Origin: Bugula neritina
Taxonomy: Eukaryota > Bryozoa > Gymnolaemata > Cheilostomatida > Bugulidae
Length of the DNA stretch: 64,000 nt
Direction: 5' to 3'
Assembly: GCA_964035545.1 (NCBI GenBank)
Contig: OZ037765.1
Span: 8,212,698 to 8,276,697, forward strand
Both the position numbers and the translations under genes were made by a program. This document shows, piece after piece, positions 52,190-64,000 of the stretch. A model generated the notes under the pieces. It ran no database searches. It was not told where the DNA came from and saw only the letters and a list, made by a program, of their open reading frames with translations. The first letter of the stretch is position 1. Each line of letters begins with the position of its first letter.

Positions 52190-54576
52190 TCATATAATGT
52201 TTTGGGCTGGTATAGTGTACTGCAGAGATAGCTGGTCATTGATAACAAACATTTGGATGGCTTCATTTGCTATTATGTCTAAAAGATAGAGAATATATTA
52301 GCAGAATATAGTGTTGAATATGGATGAACTTAGCATGCAGAGCTGAATGCATTTTACCAGTGAACTTCATTATCGTCAAATTAATACTTTCAGCAAATCG
52401 TTTTTCACATGCTAGCATATTTTCACACTCTGGACTAGTATTTAAGACGAGATATTTCTACAGCAGTAATTAAGTGACATCAATAAACAGATAAACCTTT
52501 AGCTTTCATTATGAAAGAAGAATTTTAGATAAATATGTGGTTTTTCCTAAATAATATCATTATTGTTGTCACATTAGCATTATTATTTCAATTACAACTA
52601 TGCTAACACAACACAGTTATAAATGTTTATTTGCTTAAACATTTTTGTGACAATCTTTAAATAAAAATGTATGAATTAAAATGATAAACAATAAATGTAG
52701 ATCTAAAAATTGATGAAGCTGCTATGAAATTTCAAGCATTATTGAGAAGACAACTCCCTTGTTTATCCAAACTGATCAATAATGATGAAATGGTAACTTA
52801 CTGCAAACTACTTTGTCGACAGGGATTTGAATCGATGAGAGAAAAGCATGCAATCTTTTATTATCTATTGTTACTTCAAAAAACTTGGACGCATTCCTAT
52901 TTGAAGAAGGCTGAATCATCGTGCCTTGAGACTGTGAAGAGCTAGTTTCTTCTATAACAAATAAAACCATATTACATAATATTATTTACTTTGTTTTTAA
53001 GTTTTTACCAATCTTTAATTCTTATAAACAAACATAAGCTGAGAACATTTTAAAAATGAACTCACTCCAGTTTGCTTGCATGAGATCCTTAAATGAAACA
53101 CTCACAGCAGCCATCTCTGATTTAATTTTCAAGACCAGATCTCCTTTTTGGTTAGCACTAAGACACTTGAAATACAATGATACAAAACTATGAACAAATT
53201 ATACCAGTTGAAACGGGTATTCATTATACGGCAGCAGGAAAATCGTAAAAAAAACAAAGCAAAACTATATATGTGAATTTGATCAACCATTGGCCATACA
53301 ATGACTGCCCTTCCTTTCTCGAAGTTTTAGAGATCCGAGTAGATGTTTTGATGACTTATTGCAGAATATATGAGCTTTAGCATAATACAGTAAATTACCA
53401 AGTAGATATTTTTAACTAAAGTACAGAAAAAATGTTTTCTGCTTACCAGTGCATTGCTAATATTTTTCAGTCGCTCAATCACAGTCTTCATAATTTTAAG
53501 AGGTGGCAAATATAAGCTGACTTCAAATTCAGGAATATCTGGTTCCTTATATTCATCCCAAAGTCTGCTAGGAATTATTTTTATTGGAATGTCATGTATT
53601 ACTGTTCTACTACTGCTGTTGATACTGAGTGTAGGCTGCAATTGAACACAGAGAATGCAAAATAGTTTTATGAAACTAACAAAAACTGTTGGAGCAAATT
53701 AATCTGAATGTATCATTGTAACAGTCATCCCACCGGTAGTAACCCTACACGAAATTACCAATTATAACACACTTTGGCAAATTGTACTCTTGCTAAAAGT
53801 TTTTACCACAAGCTTCCAATTTTCATTTAGCCCTGAAAGCAGCAGTTCTAACCTGAACCACCTCTAAAGTTAGGCAGGCAGTAGCCTTCTGTGTCAACTT
53901 TATTCTAAGTGTTTGAGCTTGATGAGCAGACTTGAGAGCATGACCAAACAAGTCCATAGCCACTTCCATGTAAGTCTCATTTCGATCAGTGTGCCCGGAG
54001 AACTCATAGCCTGAGCAAAAGTTTATCTGCAAAAATACTGTAGAGCAGAAGTATGCAACCAGAAATACTCAATTAAACGTTTTTTTTAGATGGGTAGTCA
54101 ATTTACACTATAATGCCTTGCACATTATGACACAATGCTTGTAAACTGATAAGAAAACTAATTTTAGTCCTTTGTAAACATTATCGTAAGCAGAGCGCAA
54201 AACACACAAGCTTTGATACGCATGTATGAAAGCAGAGAAGTTTTTGGAGGATCTTACCTGAGGTAACTCACACCAGAGATTTGTCCCCCCATGCAACTGA
54301 TTTTGTGTGAGTATGAAATAAATTTTTGTAGCTGTGAGTCGGATTACACACGACTTAGAGAGTTTGGCAACACCCAGTACAACTTCTACAAACAGTTAGA
54401 GTTACTTACTACAAAATATACTTGTAAGTTATGTAATAGTTAAAAGCTACGTACAAAATTTCATAATATTTAATTCAAGTTTATAATTTAAAAAAATAAA
54501 TTATCATCTATGCTTTCCACTTACTTGACAGAAATGATATAGAGTTAATGTCAACCAGAGTTGCTTTAAAACGCAT
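52190..54576 (-). CDS. HUS1: Checkpoint clamp subunit HUS1 (complete)
   Basis: HUS1 is the PCNA-like subunit of the RAD9-RAD1-HUS1 clamp that activates ATR signalling at damaged DNA. Seven minus-strand exons join in phase to 293 residues (human 280): 54576-54525, 54385-54258, 54026-53853, 53635-53447, 53165-53066, 52951-52802, 52278-52190. Key blocks: MRFKATLVDINSI, GGTNLWCELPQ, ETYMEVAMDLFGHALKSAHQ, RIKLTQKATACLTLEV, SRTVIHDIPIKIIPSRLW, VSLYLPPLKIMKTVIERLKN, GDLVLKIKSEMAAVSVSFKD and the C-terminal LSLQYTIPA. The fifth exon acceptor was set at TTTCAAG (53166), because the nearer AG would create an immediate stop. The gene is convergent with CFAP410. Confidence 0.94.
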
Positions 54577-55904
54577 TTGTGCCTATAAACATCAACACAG
54601 CTAGCATTACACCAGTATCAGAACCTCATCATGTTTTTCAGTACAAATGTACCGAATCAAGTAGCACACATTAAGCCAGAGTGATGCATATATGGCCATT
54701 AACCATTTGTATCCAGCACTTGTCTATTACAATGAATATTGGATTATCACACAAAAACTGAAATTTATTTAGCTAAATATATGCTACAGGGATAATACTA
54801 TAGAAGATTAAACACACATTGACTAAATACAACAGATTGATAAAGATATGAAGTTTATTAAAAATAAACAAATAAAAATTTACAGCTATGAACTATGTAT
54901 GCTTAGTCTGTGTAAGTGAGAAGTAGAAGCTGAAAAAAATGGCAAGCCTTTAGCAATATGGCAGAGTAAATATGAGTTTAATTTGGTGTATTAGTATGAC
55001 TCACTCAGCAGTGACAAACCCTCTCACACTTCCATTTTGACTCAATTTTAAAGTTTATGAATGACTAAAGAGCATAAATATTATAATACTAATAGTAATA
55101 GTTTAGTAATATATTAAATTTATTATTATTATTAATAATATTCATACAGACTTATAGTCATTGTGAGTGTAACTGTATGGCCATGGTGATTTAAATAGAC
55201 AAAATGATAATTACAATTATATTATTAATCATAGTGAAAGTCAATTATTCATCATTATCATTGTGATAAAGAATTTAATGATAAATGTTGATGATGCAGA
55301 AACATGAACTTAAAAGCTAAAACTTAAACTTTAAACTTAATTATTAATCTTAATGTGTTCTGAGAGCAATTACTGTTAGCACCGTTAGACTTACTATTAC
55401 TTTTAGTAGCTGTAACACCAAATGTAAGACTCTACAGTTAATTACTTTCACTTTGACTTTGTACAGTAAAGCTTACAGTTAGCCTACTGTTACTGTTAGT
55501 GTTACTTTTAGTGTAACTGTAAGTGTTACATTTAAAATAGCATTTACTGATTTAGTTTTACTTTTAGTTTTAGTATTTTTAGTTTTACTAAAAGTAAAAG
55601 TAAAAGTAAGTGATTTACTGTACAAATTTAAATACATGTTGAATTTGATGTTATTTACAGCTCACTTACTGAATAACTGCTCTAGAGTTGCAACAATGCA
55701 TTAAATTGAATTATAAAAACTAATTTGGTTGCTGTATTTGATGGAGTAGAAGCAAATAATTGAAGTGATAATTGTTTGAAGTGTGATTTTTATTTTAGTT
55801 TGAATTGACTTAGGGCGCCAAAAATTAAAAAACATACTACTATAAGACCGAAGGCAAGCGAAAGCGAGTAATAAATTCAATACGCATCGGTTGATTTAGT
55901 GGTG
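54577..55904. other. Upstream of HUS1, simple repeats towards the tRNA gene
   Basis: The HUS1 promoter must be in the first few hundred bases. 55085-55620 is simple-repeat-rich. No other gene is seen. Confidence 0.45.
55085..55620. repeat. Cryptic simple-repeat block
   Basis: Runs of ACTAATAGTAATAG, ATTATTATTAATAATATT, AAACTTAAACTTTAAACTTA, TTAGTGTTACTTTTAGTGTA and TAGTTTTACTAAAAGTAAAAG; the last forms a perfect small hairpin. Confidence 0.6.
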
Positions 55905-55977
55905 GATCTTGTGGCCTAATGGATAAGGCGTCGGCCTCCGGAGCCGAAGATTGTGGGTTCGAGTCCCATCAAGGTCG
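55905..55977 (+). tRNA. tRNA-Arg (anticodon CCG)
   Basis: 73 bases without an intron. The acceptor stem GATCTTG/CAAGGTC pairs with one G-U, and the discriminator is G. The anticodon arm TCGGC-CTCCGGA-GCCGA gives anticodon CCG. The TΨC loop is GTGGGTTCGAGTCCCAT. A box TGGCCTAATGG and B box GGTTCGAGTCC are intact, and a TTTTT terminator follows within 20 bases. It decodes CGG arginine codons. Confidence 0.96.
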
Positions 55978-58900
55978 TAAATTTTACCAATTTTTACTAT
56001 TCACATAAGTCCTAAACTATATAAAATTTAAATTAAAAGAAATGCTCAGAAATATTGTTGACAAATAATTTGGAACAGATTGTTTTCCTTATTGAGTGTG
56101 AGGAAAGACACCATATGGCATATGTGTTTGCACCAACTTCAGTTTAGCTTTGCATTCATGCATTTTTATGTTCAGATTATTTAGTGCAACAAATATATCT
56201 ACATCCTACCAGGTATGCAGTATATAGTTCATAGAAAAGAATTAGCTTGCATGGCAGCTAAAATTTCCTATCGGTTTTTGCTTTTGATTGACACTTCTTA
56301 ACCTTCATGGAACGCAGGTGGCAATTAGAATAGAGTGATTTATAGACACATGCATGTAGAAGTAGATTTAGATTGCCAAGTGTAGTGTATACATGTGGAA
56401 AAATAAATGAATACTAAGATGACGGCATATACTTACAGATAAACATGTACATACTATATAACTTGGAAACAAGGCAAGAACTTAAAAACTGTTCACGAAC
56501 TGCATGAAGTTATTAGAAATGAAATTCCACCCAAAAAACCCAAATTTCCACCAGGTTGGAAACCACTGGCATAGAGGCTGCAAAACAGCCTAAAAGTGCT
56601 TTTAGATTCAGAATTTAATTGAGCAGATGCAGGCTACAGCTTATTTATTTTAATTTGATCAAATATGTCTAGTTAGACTAGAAGAAAAGCTACAAAATCA
56701 TATATACAATAAGATGGTATTATTTTGAATTAAGTTAAAAAATCTAGTTTAGCAACAAAAATCGGTAGGGTGTCGATATTTACATACGTGCATAGCTACG
56801 GGATACTGAACTTGCACAAGTTCATAAAGAAAAACAACTCCATATGCAAAACCATGTACGATCTACGAGGAAGTGCCCTCCGAAGCCTAGCTTTGCTGAT
56901 TGCTTTTCGCAACACACTTCCGGCTCTCCTAGTCCTTGTATGTACTGCTACTTATACTTACATTATGAGCAACATTTACTTTTAGTGTTACTGTAGTGAT
57001 TTTCTACGTCTACTTGGGCTTTTAATTCTACTGCAACTAAAAGTTGATCAGTCTAAAAAGTTTACCATTAAAACATGCATTTGATTCATTCTTAGTATTT
57101 TAGTTTTTGGTCAGTAATACTAATGTAATTGTAAATTAAATAATTATTATAAAATTAAATGGTAATTATTATTAACTAATTTAAATTATTATTATATTTT
57201 AATTTATAAAATTAAATGTAATTATCATTATGGTTTTTTTCTGAAGACCATAACCATTATGATTATGATGATCATTATGATTAATTGTAAAAATAAGTTT
57301 AATTAACTTTACTTTCAAGTTTAAGCTTTAAGTTTATGATTGTCAATTAAATTTTAATTCAATATTATTAATATTATGTTTATTAAATATTATTGATAAT
57401 TATGATATTATCATTATCATAATAATAAATTCAAATTGATTATCATTATGGTTATCATTGTAATTAAATTTATTTTTCTTTCAAGTTTTAGTTAAAGTTT
57501 TATATTCAATAACATTCACATTGAGACTCAGTTTGAGTATCATTAAATAGCCATTGCCATTGGGCTTGGCATACTCAGACTCGGACTGTGACATTCATTT
57601 TCAATTGAAATGTGTTACTTTGACTTATGGTTAATGTTAATGTTATGCCAATACTTATACCAAATGTAATAGTAATGTACAATATAATTCAAATTGTCAA
57701 TTGATACTAATACTTATACTATAAGTAAAATAATACCTGTAGCTATAAGAGTTGGGGACTTCCGTAGGCTTAGACTTCTGATTACCATTATGTCAAATAA
57801 ATTCAATATGAATGTTATAGTAATTTAATACATATATGAATTTATAATAAATTGTACGAATAAGTATTGGCATAGATTTAAAAAGTTAATGCAATATTAT
57901 CAATGTTAAGATTTGAATTAAGGTTTTGTTAAGTAATTATGACAATTATTATGGCAAAAACATTTAAACATTATGGCAAAAACATTTGAACAAACAGTTA
58001 GTGAGTCACGATGAGTATTATGGTAATAAATATAGTAGCAAGTTGTTCTCTCAAAATTCTTGTACTATCATAGTTTGGTGAAATTTGTATTTTTTAAATT
58101 CATTTTAATAAAATTTTTATAAGGCAATAGCTAATCATTTTTTAAAAATGGATTTTTAACTTATTAAAATAAAAATAATAAGCATAGTCAACAAAAGTTT
58201 TTTTAAAGATGTAAAATTCAATTTTTAGCCAATCTGTATAGTAATTGAATGTTGCCTTTATTATAAGTTCTTTTTTTTCATAAAAATTCTTTTGGTATTT
58301 AAATTTAATAAAAGATGCTATGGTTAATTTAGAGCAATAGCTAAGGTATCATTTTGCTATGGCAATTTATATATATAAATATGTTTTTTTATTATTCTCA
58401 TTTGATGTCAAATGAAATTATAGATTAAAACAGCAATAAAAATCAAAAGCTGACAAGTTTCAGCATATTGCCATGATATTTATTTTTAGTTCCTAGGACA
58501 TAGGCTAATCTTTTATTTCAAATCCTTTTCTAGATGAAAGGTAATACTTATTTAAAATATTATAGCAATCTAATAGAAGTGTTTTAGCCATATCAAGTGG
58601 TATTTAAATATTCTGTTTTACAAAATTATGTGATGGGGTATTTCATAAAGAATGAAACTTGTAGTAACTGCGTTGTGTCGAAATTTTAGTTTGTCAAATC
58701 TCTGTTTTGTTTTATCACAGTGATATTAATTTACAGACCTTTATTATTTTGATTTCAGAGTATCATCTAACCTGATTTTTCCTATCAAATTTTCATTAAA
58801 AATATTTATTATATTTATAACAAAGCTGGGGAAGGGAAGATGGAAGTACTGTAATATTAGAGTTAAGGCTGTAAAGTAAATTGGCAAAATAATGCTTTAT

Positions 58901-59966
58901 GTTGATTACCGTTTTATAAATTTTCAGTGATGTCTTTTTGGGTAGTTAAGCATCTAAATAACCATTAAACTAAAAACTTAGATTATGGAGTAAATGTAGA
59001 TATTTGTAGCAATAGTTACTCCTTTGTCCACTAGAGTGTAAATACCTAAAAATTGTAATGCTTTTGGAAAAGTGATTCTAAAAAGTTGGACTTCATCATA
59101 AATTCTGTTTTGTGATAAGTTATTAGATACAATAGTCACATTGCTCATTAAATTGTGATGATGAAACATTATTTAGCCTTGTTTGGCTGACTATAACTTT
59201 CTGAAAATTAAAATTTTGTTGAATGCTTAATTATTATTTCACAATAAAATACTTTTTTCAATGTTGACATTAATTGAGCCTTATACTTTTGCTTGTTACC
59301 TTTTATGAATCTCTATTCATAATTTAAGGAATATTAGGAAAATCTGATGTTATTGAATTTATAGCATCTAATGAGATTTTTTGGGCAAATAACTAAAAGC
59401 AGCATAGGATACATGTTGACTGTGGCTGGGGACTAGATAATACAGCAGCACTATCTCAGCAGATAAACTTTTGCATAGCAGACCTGCTCTAGACTTTACC
59501 CTCTGAAATTAATAATTTGATAAACTATTTTGCCATAACCTTGACTTAAGTAGATTTATGGACTTATTTGGTAGTTTCATGATTTGTTTTTAGTGCAAGT
59601 TTAACTGAGCTGCCTCGACTATCTCAGTTATTATGATATGAATTTTAGACATAAAAATATTTTATTTTTATGTCTAAAATTTTAACTGCTTGTGTAATAG
59701 ATTCTAAAATTTATGCCAATGTATACAAATATATTGAATTGCGTTTTTGTCTAAATAATTTATTATACATGGTATTTTTTTATTTTACCTAGGGAGCTAT
59801 CTCCCTTTCCCAAGTTTCTCATTGTTCTAGAGCAGGGGTGTCTAGACACTACGTATGTTTATATCACTGCCAATTGATAGAATGTTTTGTACTGTTTCAG
59901 AGTTTATAGGCTGTTTGCCCAAAGTTCAACTACAGTGAATGACTTCAGGTTACAGTTGAAGCTATC
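55978..59966. other. Intergenic region between the tRNA and CBL
   Basis: Four kilobases of AT-rich DNA with a simple-repeat block at about 57110-57750. Short ORFs (for example 56770-56985) show no recognisable domain, and I do not call them genes. The CBL promoter should be in the last part. Confidence 0.45.
57110..57750. repeat. Cryptic simple-repeat block
   Basis: Runs of AATTATTATAAAATTAAATG, ATTATGATTATGATGATCAT, TAATATTATTAATATTATG and ATACTAATACTTATACTATA. Same class as the other blocks in the window. Confidence 0.6.
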
Positions 59967-62900
59967 ATGGCCGCAAATAGGTTCAACTTAGGAGGGTTTA
60001 TCAAATCAATTCAGCAAAGTGGGATGGCGCCTCAGAAAATTGTGGTTGATAAAAAATTGATGGAGAAGTCTTGGAGGTTCATGGACAAAGTTGTGAAATT
60101 ATGTCAGCATCCTAAAATGAACTTGAAAAACAGCCCTCCGTTTATTTTAGACATACTACCTGATACATACCAACACCTGAAACTGGTTTACAACAAGTAT
60201 GAAGATAATATAGCTTTTCTTAATGATTGCGAATATTTTCGAGTTTTTATTGAAAACTTGATCGCTAAATGCAAAAATGCAATAAAACTGTTTAAAGAAG
60301 ACAAGGAGAAAATTTATGAAGAAAATTCCAACTGCCGACGTAATCTTACCAAGCTATCACTTGTGTTCTCACATATGCTGTCAGAGTTGAAGGCGTTGTT
60401 TCCCTCAGGTATATATTGTGGAGAAACCTTTCGAATAACCAAGACGGATGCTAGTGATTGGTGGAAAAAGACATTTCCAGGAAGGTTGGTGGTTCTAATT
60501 TTTAAATTTTGTAAAAATAAATTGTTTTTTATTGCTACTCAGTTATTCAGTGTCAATTGTTGTTTACATTTTAAATAGTTGAATACATTGACTTGGCAAT
60601 TTTCATTTATTCAATAGTTAACATCTGTCTCATACAGTGGTCCTTCACATATTATAGGGCTTTAGTACTACGGTGTATCAAAGTTCATCATAAGAGTTTT
60701 GTGCAACTGATTTTCTATATGCCTAATTGCACAGTCATTGTAAAGCATAAATACATGAGCAATAGTTGCAGTAGTTTATATTGTTGTATATCCTGTTTTA
60801 AAACAACTATACTTTTTTGGTATAATTTGTAGGCAAATAGCTCCATGGAGAGATTTCCAAACAAGTATCACAGAAGTTCACAAAATATCTACCCAGATGG
60901 AATCAATGGCTCTGAAGACTACCATTGATTTGACGTGCAATGACTACATATCCTGCTTTGAATTTGATGTCTTCACTAGGTAATGGTATCTTCACTAGGT
61001 ATTGATGTCTTCACTAGGTAATGATGTCTTCACCAGGTAATGATGTCTTCACTAGGTAATGATGTCTTCACTTGATATTGAAGTTTTCTAACTTCTAGTG
61101 AATTGACAACTACTATTCATAGCTAATAGTAATGACCATTGTAATGCCCACAGTAATAATGGTTTTCAAGCAAAGGGTTTCAAAGTATTCAGAGAGTTCA
61201 AAAGTATTGAAGTACATCAGTATTTGCCTTCAAATATTAGCATATTACAAACTACAACAGTATATGTTAGCAACTTGTAATGTGTGTTCAACAGCAGCTA
61301 ATGGAAATAATTTCACAGTTTGTAGGCTACTATGCTTACAATTATTTATTAGTTTATGGTAGTAGTCTTAATATAGTCTGTAAAATATCTTATCTGCTTT
61401 TTATCAATATAGCAACATGCTCTTCGTGGTCCAATCTGCTATTGTAGCTTTTATTACATTCTGCTTATCATGATAAACTTTTTTGGCATATGGTTGAGCG
61501 ATTTTAAATAAAAAACCAATTGTTAAATGCTAATGCTTTCGATAGAATATAGAGTGTAGTTGATGATGATATTTGACGATAATAGGCAGTAGTGTGATGG
61601 TATACTAACAGATTGTAAATGATTGACGCAGGGAGTATGGGGCACATTGAGCTATCCAAATGTTAACTCCATGGTTAGAAACGGTGATATTTGGTTAGAG
61701 GAGGCACGGTGATATTTGGTTAGAGGAGGCGTAAAGGTTCAGTTCTTGTGTTTTGTTAAATGAACTCAAATGTCACGGTCAAGTCTGGGGTTGACTTGTT
61801 GGTTTAGCTAGCTTACACGCTGCAGCTTATCTTGTACATACAGAGCATTGATGCTGTGTTGTCATGTTTCACAAGCATACATTCTGTCACCAATATTGAA
61901 AGCAACTTAGATCTGAAATAATATCTGGGCTGATTTGGCTTTAAATTTCAGTGTGTTTTTATTTTCTTTCCAATACATAATTTTGGCAGATACACATGCT
62001 TCCCTTAACAACTGAGTTACCGAGTAATGTTTAACTCAACACCTGAAAGTAGCTCAACACTATGATCAGAATGACGTAATCTAAATGCACCCTTTAAGTT
62101 CCAGTGGCTGATAAACAAATTACTTGCGTAAAATATGTACAATAAACCAAATATTTTAGTGGTTATTATTTTTGTTAGGCTCTTCCAACCATGGTGCAAT
62201 TTATTGGTCAACTGGAGTGCCCTGTCTGTAGCACATCCTGGTTACGCAGCTTTTCTAACTTATGATGAGGTGAAAGCCAAGCTAACTCAATATATTGACA
62301 TCCCAGGAAGGTAAGTGTATGCTTGATTGTTTCATATTATTTAGTAGAAGTGATTCAAATGTAGGGATTTCATCACTTGTCTATGCAAATCACAAAGAAG
62401 AGCTGTGAATTATTCATGGCTGCTTATAAGATATAATTGCTTAACTGTTCGTTGTTGTAATTTGATTAAGTTTTTATGGACAGAAGTATGCTGCAGAAAT
62501 AGGATAAGTTGTGTTTGTCTTCCCAATGTCACCCTTGTGTTTTTTGTGGGTAAGTAATGGTAATTATTATTGTTGTTTTTTAGTTATGTATTTCGTTTGA
62601 GTTGTACAAAACTTGGACAGTGGGCTATAGGATACGTCACCCATGACAAACAGATATTACAAACAATACCACAGAACAAGTCTCTAGCCCAAGCGTTACT
62701 TGACGGGCAGAGGGAAGGCTTGTGAGTATACATGCTTACAGTTTATGTTATAATGTTTATAGTTTATGTTATTATGTTTATGAGTCTAGGCCCTTGGTCT
62801 GTACTTGTGTATTGATCTCAGATAAGACTCTGGTAATTTCTTTTGTTTCTGTAGCTACTTGTTTCCAAATGGAGGCGGCGAGAACCCAGACCTCACGTCG

Positions 62901-63829
62901 TTGTTAGGGGAGACAAGTGAAGGACTCATTCAGGTCACGGAAGAACAGTATGAACTCTACTGTGAAATGAACACCACCTTTGAACTTTGTAAAATATGCG
63001 CTGAAAACAACAAGGATATTAGACTGGAGCCGTGCGGCCATCTTCTTTGTTCTCCGTGTCTCAACTCGTGGAGTGTAAGAACTGTGAGATTCACTATAGC
63101 TGATATTGTTGAAGCCTGCTGCTACAGTGTTAGTTTGCACGCTATTTCAATCTGATTGATTGGTTTTGACATCTTGTTCTTTTATATTTCTCTTGTTTAA
63201 AGGAAGTAGATGGCGGTAGCTGTCCGTTTTGTCGAACTGAAATAAAAGGCACAGAAGTTGTAAAAATATACCCATTTGATCCGGCAGCCGATCCTAAGCC
63301 ATTGGAGGAGGCAAGGAGACATATTGGCAGCATATCAGCTGCTAGTGGTGTTAGTGCTGCTGATGCAGATGAGATAGGAGTGTACAACTTAGAGGCATCC
63401 AGTTCCGAACACTCTTCATCTGAGGTAAGTGATTGTTAACCTGAATTACAGCTAGCCATTGCCACATTCTGTCAGACTCTGTATTCACAGCATGCAGTTA
63501 TGTAATTTGTAACATTCCACAAGTGTAAGGATTTGAGAACATGTTGAAGACATTTATTATGACTTCCTTGTATTACTTATCATCTTCATCCTTCTTCTCT
63601 GCAAAGCTGTCAAGTCTTAATAGCTTACTACGTAAATCCCTTTATATAAATTAGTTATAAATATGAATAGCAGTTACAGTCCTTGTGAATAGATTTCAAA
63701 TGTTTTTATCTTGCAGAGTATACCGGGTGGAGGCAACCACCACAACTTTCCAAAAGAGTCTCCAAGGATTCCCAGGTCGGCCCCGCCTATTCCACCAAGG
63801 TCACCCATGTGTTCACCAAAGCTTCCCAG
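59967..63829 (+). CDS. CBL: CBL E3 ubiquitin-protein ligase (N-terminal part, 3' end off window)
   Basis: CBL binds activated tyrosine kinases through its TKB domain and ubiquitinates them through its RING. Seven exons are visible, 59967-60484, 60833-60979, 62179-62310, 62584-62721, 62855-63074, 63203-63424 and 63717-63829, about 497 residues so far, all in phase. The 4-helix bundle fills exon 1 ([32 protein letters not shown]). EF-hand ([20 protein letters not shown]) and SH2 ([27 protein letters not shown]) follow. Then come the linker with regulatory tyrosines ([10 protein letters not shown]) and the RING ([28 protein letters not shown]). Proline-rich SH3 ligands (PPIPPRSP) begin in exon 7. 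The start ATG at 59967 is in good context. The donor of exon 2 lies in a tandem repeat. Animal CBL usually has a longer Pro-rich tail, expected to the right. Confidence 0.96.
60966..61079 (+). repeat. Six tandem copies of a CBL splice donor
   Basis: A 19-bp unit GATGTCTTCACTAGGTAAT spanning the last 14 coding bases of exon 2 and the first five of the intron is repeated six times at 60966, 60985, 61004, 61023, 61042 and 61061. Five keep an AG|GT; the last is degenerate. Any donor after the first would leave an in-frame TAA at 60981. Confidence 0.9.
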
Positions 63830-64000
63830 GTATGGCTATGAATAAGCTGTAGCAAACAAATGCTCATTCGAGAATTTAGTGGTGGCTTTTTTTATAAATT
63901 TGTTAGAGTTCATGGCGACTAGTCAATATTCCGAAGGCCCATTGCTCCAAAGGTTCATTGGTCCAAAATTAGTAGATACAGGATAGTTAAGAGCATTTTC

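Noticed and set aside
56770-56985. 71-codon ORF with a hydrophobic C-terminus
   Set aside because: It has no recognisable domain or nearby gene context, and it lies in AT-rich intergenic DNA next to simple repeats.

Overview
The window looks like nuclear DNA from an invertebrate animal. It is AT-rich. The genes are ordinary metazoan single-copy genes broken by GT-AG introns and read with the standard code. The gene set (CBL, HUS1, CFAP410, UTP15, MRPS14, a Fez1/LZTS-like coiled-coil gene), a tRNA-derived SINE family and animal-type Ty3/Gypsy elements all fit a metazoan. I cannot name the phylum from sequence alone. I located exons by homology recalled for each family plus splice sites, so boundaries are manual and may be off by a base in places.

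Layout: 1-2513 holds the 5' part of an acetyl-CoA synthetase gene (ACSS2-like, minus; its 3' exons lie off the left edge). 5976-13533 is a complete four-exon POLR2H gene (plus), with an 829-bp inverted-repeat DNA transposon in its third gap. 14403-14597 is a single MRPS14 exon (minus). 15214-22792 is a full-length Ty3/Gypsy element on the minus strand. 22793-27230 is mostly empty apart from a SINE and simple repeats. 27235-30776 is a two-exon Fez1/LZTS/N4BP3-like gene (plus), which converges on the complete 13-exon UTP15 gene (31159-39359, minus). 40443-47952 is a second full-length Ty3/Gypsy element (plus). CFAP410 (48664-51816, plus, six exons) converges on HUS1 (52190-54576, minus, seven exons). 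A tRNA-Arg(CCG) gene sits at 55905-55977. The window ends in the 5' two thirds of CBL (59967-63829, plus), which runs off the right edge.

The cellular genes do not form one pathway: acetate activation, transcription, mitochondrial translation, rRNA processing, cilium/DNA-damage biology, the 9-1-1 checkpoint clamp and receptor ubiquitination.

The most interesting material is the pair of retrotransposons. They share closely related Pol proteins, a tRNA-Leu primer site, 4-bp target duplications and identical LTRs within each copy, but their LTRs are unrelated to each other. Both carry, in the position where errantiviruses carry env, a third ORF with one canonical C2H2 finger, a CxC-x12-H-x4/5-C finger, a Pro/Arg/Ser-rich stretch and a C-terminal coiled coil. 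In the plus-strand copy a splice donor just inside gag and an acceptor at the start of ORF3 join in frame, so ORF3 could borrow the gag AUG. The same copy has a textbook -1 frameshift signal between gag and pol. The minus-strand copy instead has a short gag, a +1-type overlap and a zinc knuckle that has lost its cysteines. Other notable features are a six-fold tandem duplication of a CBL splice donor, a 30-bp minisatellite that keeps the UTP15 frame open into intron 11, an orphan MRPS14 exon, and widespread blocks of self-complementary AGTATT/AATACT-type cryptic repeats.
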